A stretch of 64,000 nt of DNA from assembly GCA_001510575.1 (NCBI GenBank), contig LNGK01000001.1:620001-684000 (forward strand), read 5' to 3'. Origin of the DNA: Knoxdaviesia capensis (taxonomy: Eukaryota; Ascomycota; Sordariomycetes; Microascales; Gondwanamycetaceae). Each line of letters begins with the position of its first letter. Within the stretch, counting starts at the first letter, position 1. The notes beneath the pieces were generated by a model, which ran no database searches, was not told where the DNA came from, and saw only the letters and a program-made list of their open reading frames with translations. Positions 62,883 through 64,000 of the stretch are shown one piece after another. The position numbers were made by a program, and so were the translations under genes.

Positions 62883-63500
62883 TGTAGTATAGAAATAGAA
62901 GCAATTCGGAGGAAAAGGAATGGAAATATAAGTTATTAATGTTTGTTGGTATGTAATCGGCGACGAGCATTGGCGGAGTTGCATACAAATGGGGATATAA
63001 AAGGAAGACCAAAAGACACAAGAGAGGAGAGAGAAGAAGAAGAAGAAGACGAAGACCCTCTCAATTTGGCTACAGAGCCTCCTCCTCCAAGTTTTCAGCT
63101 ACGACAGAAAGGCAGGCGTAGACGTGGTGCTATCTCGTACAAGAAGGAGCGAGCCATGATGGTCGATATATGGGCATCAACCATAAGTTATCGATGGTCC
63201 TGGGTGAAGCAATATAATAGCGGAGGAGCAGCCAACGGAGCACTTACTCTAAAAGCTCTTAAAGGTTCATTAGGAAGCCTCTAGTTTCACGATTCAAGCT
63301 CCAGCATTGGTGGTTGTGTTATAAGCGTTTATGGAAAGTGCTGTTTTGTGCATGTTGTTGTTGTTATCGTTTTGCTTCATTTTCTCGTTTTAGGTTGACG
63401 TTAGTAGAAAGCGTGAACTTCGCTGTGAGTTAGGGTTATGGCGGGATTCTTGATTCGGCGTTAGTTAAGATTTTACTCGTCTGACAGCAAAATCACTGGA
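62883..63500. other. region between the 440-residue protein gene and the 5S genes
   Basis: Contains the promoter side of the minus-strand gene. It also holds a purine-rich stretch with GAAGAAGAAG at about 63030-63055 and the motif GTTAGGGTTA at 63428-63437, just over 90 bp before the first 5S gene. The 113-codon frame at 62943-63284 is low complexity with no recognisable features, so I do not call it. Confidence 0.45.
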
Positions 63501-63507
63501 TATAAGC
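63501..63507 (+). promoter_or_regulatory. TATA box of 5S rRNA gene 1
   Basis: TATAAGC with its first base 29 bp before the 5S start. The same spacing is seen for copy 2. Upstream TATA elements at about -29 are known for 5S genes of Neurospora and fission yeast. Confidence 0.7.
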
Positions 63508-63529
63508 TCGTCTAACTGCGATACCTTTC

Positions 63530-63649
63530 ACATACGACCATACCTTGTGGAAAACTCGGGGTCCCGTCCGCTCCCCCATAGATAAGCCACAAAGGGCCAG
63601 ACTAGTACTCAGGTGGGTGACCACTGGGGAATCCCTGGTGTTGTATGTT
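63530..63649 (+). rRNA. 5S ribosomal RNA, copy 1
   Basis: About 120 bp, starting ACATACGACCATACC and ending GTGTTGTATGTT, the standard filamentous-ascomycete 5S ends, which pair to form helix I. The internal TFIIIA/TFIIIC control region is present (GATAAGCC, and CAGGTGGGTGACCACTGGGG). Helix II pairs TTGTGG (63545-63550) with CCACAA (63587-63592). Transcribed by RNA polymerase III; T-runs follow directly. The RNA joins the large ribosomal subunit. The 5S genes here are not next to rDNA, which is usual in Pezizomycotina. Confidence 0.95.
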
Positions 63650-63663
63650 TTTTGCGTTTTTTT
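63648..63663 (+). terminator. RNA polymerase III terminator after 5S copy 1
   Basis: Six T at 63648-63653, overlapping the 3' end of the gene, and a backup run of seven T at 63657-63663. Confidence 0.75.
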
Positions 63664-63699
63664 GCAGCCGGCCTACCAGTATGCCACCGCCTTTCTTAG

Positions 63700-63725
63700 T
63701 TTTTATTTTATTTTATTTTATTTTT
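63700..63725. repeat. (TTTTA)n between the two 5S genes
   Basis: About five TTTTA units in the 130-bp spacer. The motif CGGCCTACCA also occurs on both sides of it (near 63670 and 63729). Confidence 0.85.
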
Positions 63726-63750
63726 ACCGGCCTACCACTCCTAGATCCGA

Positions 63751-63757
63751 TATAACC
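63751..63757 (+). promoter_or_regulatory. TATA box of 5S rRNA gene 2
   Basis: TATAACC, again with its first base 29 bp before the gene start. Confidence 0.7.
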
Positions 63758-63779
63758 TCTTCTACCAAGCCCTCCCTTC

Positions 63780-63899
63780 ACATACGACCATACCCTACGG
63801 AAAACTCGGGGTCCCGTCCGCTCCCCCATAGATAAGCCGTAGAGGGCCGGATCAGTACTCAGGTGGGTGACCACTGGGGAATCCCCGGTGTTGTATGTT
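63780..63899 (+). rRNA. 5S ribosomal RNA, copy 2
   Basis: About 120 bp, starting exactly 250 bp after copy 1, same strand. Ten bases differ from copy 1; eight of them fall in four base pairs and keep pairing. Helix II is CTACGG (63795-63800) with CCGTAG (63837-63842), and one further pair changes from A-T to G-C in the GCCAG/CTGGT stem. It keeps the same internal control region and ends. By this evidence it is functional and not a decayed copy. Confidence 0.95.
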
Positions 63900-63902
63900 G
63901 CC

Positions 63903-63907
63903 TTTTT
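63903..63907 (+). terminator. RNA polymerase III terminator after 5S copy 2
   Basis: Five T starting three bases after the end of the gene. The remaining 90 bp to the window edge show no further feature. Confidence 0.65.
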
Positions 63908-64000
63908 GGCCTTGAATGTAATAGGTCCAGCATCTTCCTTTTTGCCGTGTTCCACTGGACCACACACAAGATGCAGCAAGCCTGATTTCTGCAAGTACCC

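Noticed and set aside
62943..63284. 113-codon plus-strand frame before the 5S genes
   Set aside because: Its Glu run comes from a GAAGAAG repeat; no homology is evident and it overlaps the promoter side of the minus-strand gene.
1..64000. CRISPR array, bacterial operon or plasmid features
   Set aside because: The window is eukaryotic (spliced genes, RIP, 5S with pol III signals); dinucleotide arrays are microsatellites without spacers.

Overview
The window is chromosomal DNA of a filamentous ascomycete (Pezizomycotina), most likely a eurotiomycete. The evidence is: genes with short GT-AG introns (mostly 60-120 bp) and CTAAC-type branch sites; typical ascomycete proteins (Zn2Cys6 factor, ERB1, NOP12, PTA1/symplekin, COA3, an MKGE-type alpha-tubulin); dispersed 5S rRNA genes with an upstream TATA box; and a retrotransposon destroyed by RIP (repeat-induced point mutation, CpA to TpA). 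The class is an inference from protein resemblance; I could not search databases.

Layout. A conserved unknown protein (333-1607) is followed by a composite Ty1/copia element (2031-8762) with matching 5-bp target duplications. It holds a full but RIP-killed gag-pol unit, an internal truncated LTR, a second deleted unit with a RIP-free island, and a terminal LTR. Next come three gene deserts of ordinary base composition (8768-15679, 17841-35083, 38312-45925). They contain microsatellites, homopolymers and two poly-G assembly gaps. Standing alone between them are a Zn2Cys6 transcription factor (15680-17840, minus) and ERB1 (35084-38311, plus, with an 831-bp intron).

The right third is gene-dense: alpha-tubulin (45926-48084, plus), NOP12 (48855-50789, minus), a divergently transcribed Sds3/Dep1-family HDAC-complex subunit (51653-53869, plus), COA3 (55034-55463, minus), a doubtful small secreted protein (56137-56326, minus), PTA1/symplekin (57520-60548, plus), an unrecognised 440-residue protein (61560-62882, minus), and two 5S rRNA genes exactly 250 bp apart (63530, 63780).

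The genes do not form a pathway cluster. They are housekeeping functions: ribosome biogenesis (ERB1, NOP12, 5S rRNA), mRNA 3'-end formation (PTA1), chromatin (Sds3/Dep1), cytoskeleton (tubulin) and respiratory-complex assembly (COA3). The most notable observations are the RIP-mosaic composite retroelement, the compensated sequence differences between the two 5S genes, an apparent excess of telomere-like AACCCTAA motifs between genes, and the size of the gene-free deserts. Splice sites were placed by hand from GT/AG signals, frame continuity and resemblance to known families.
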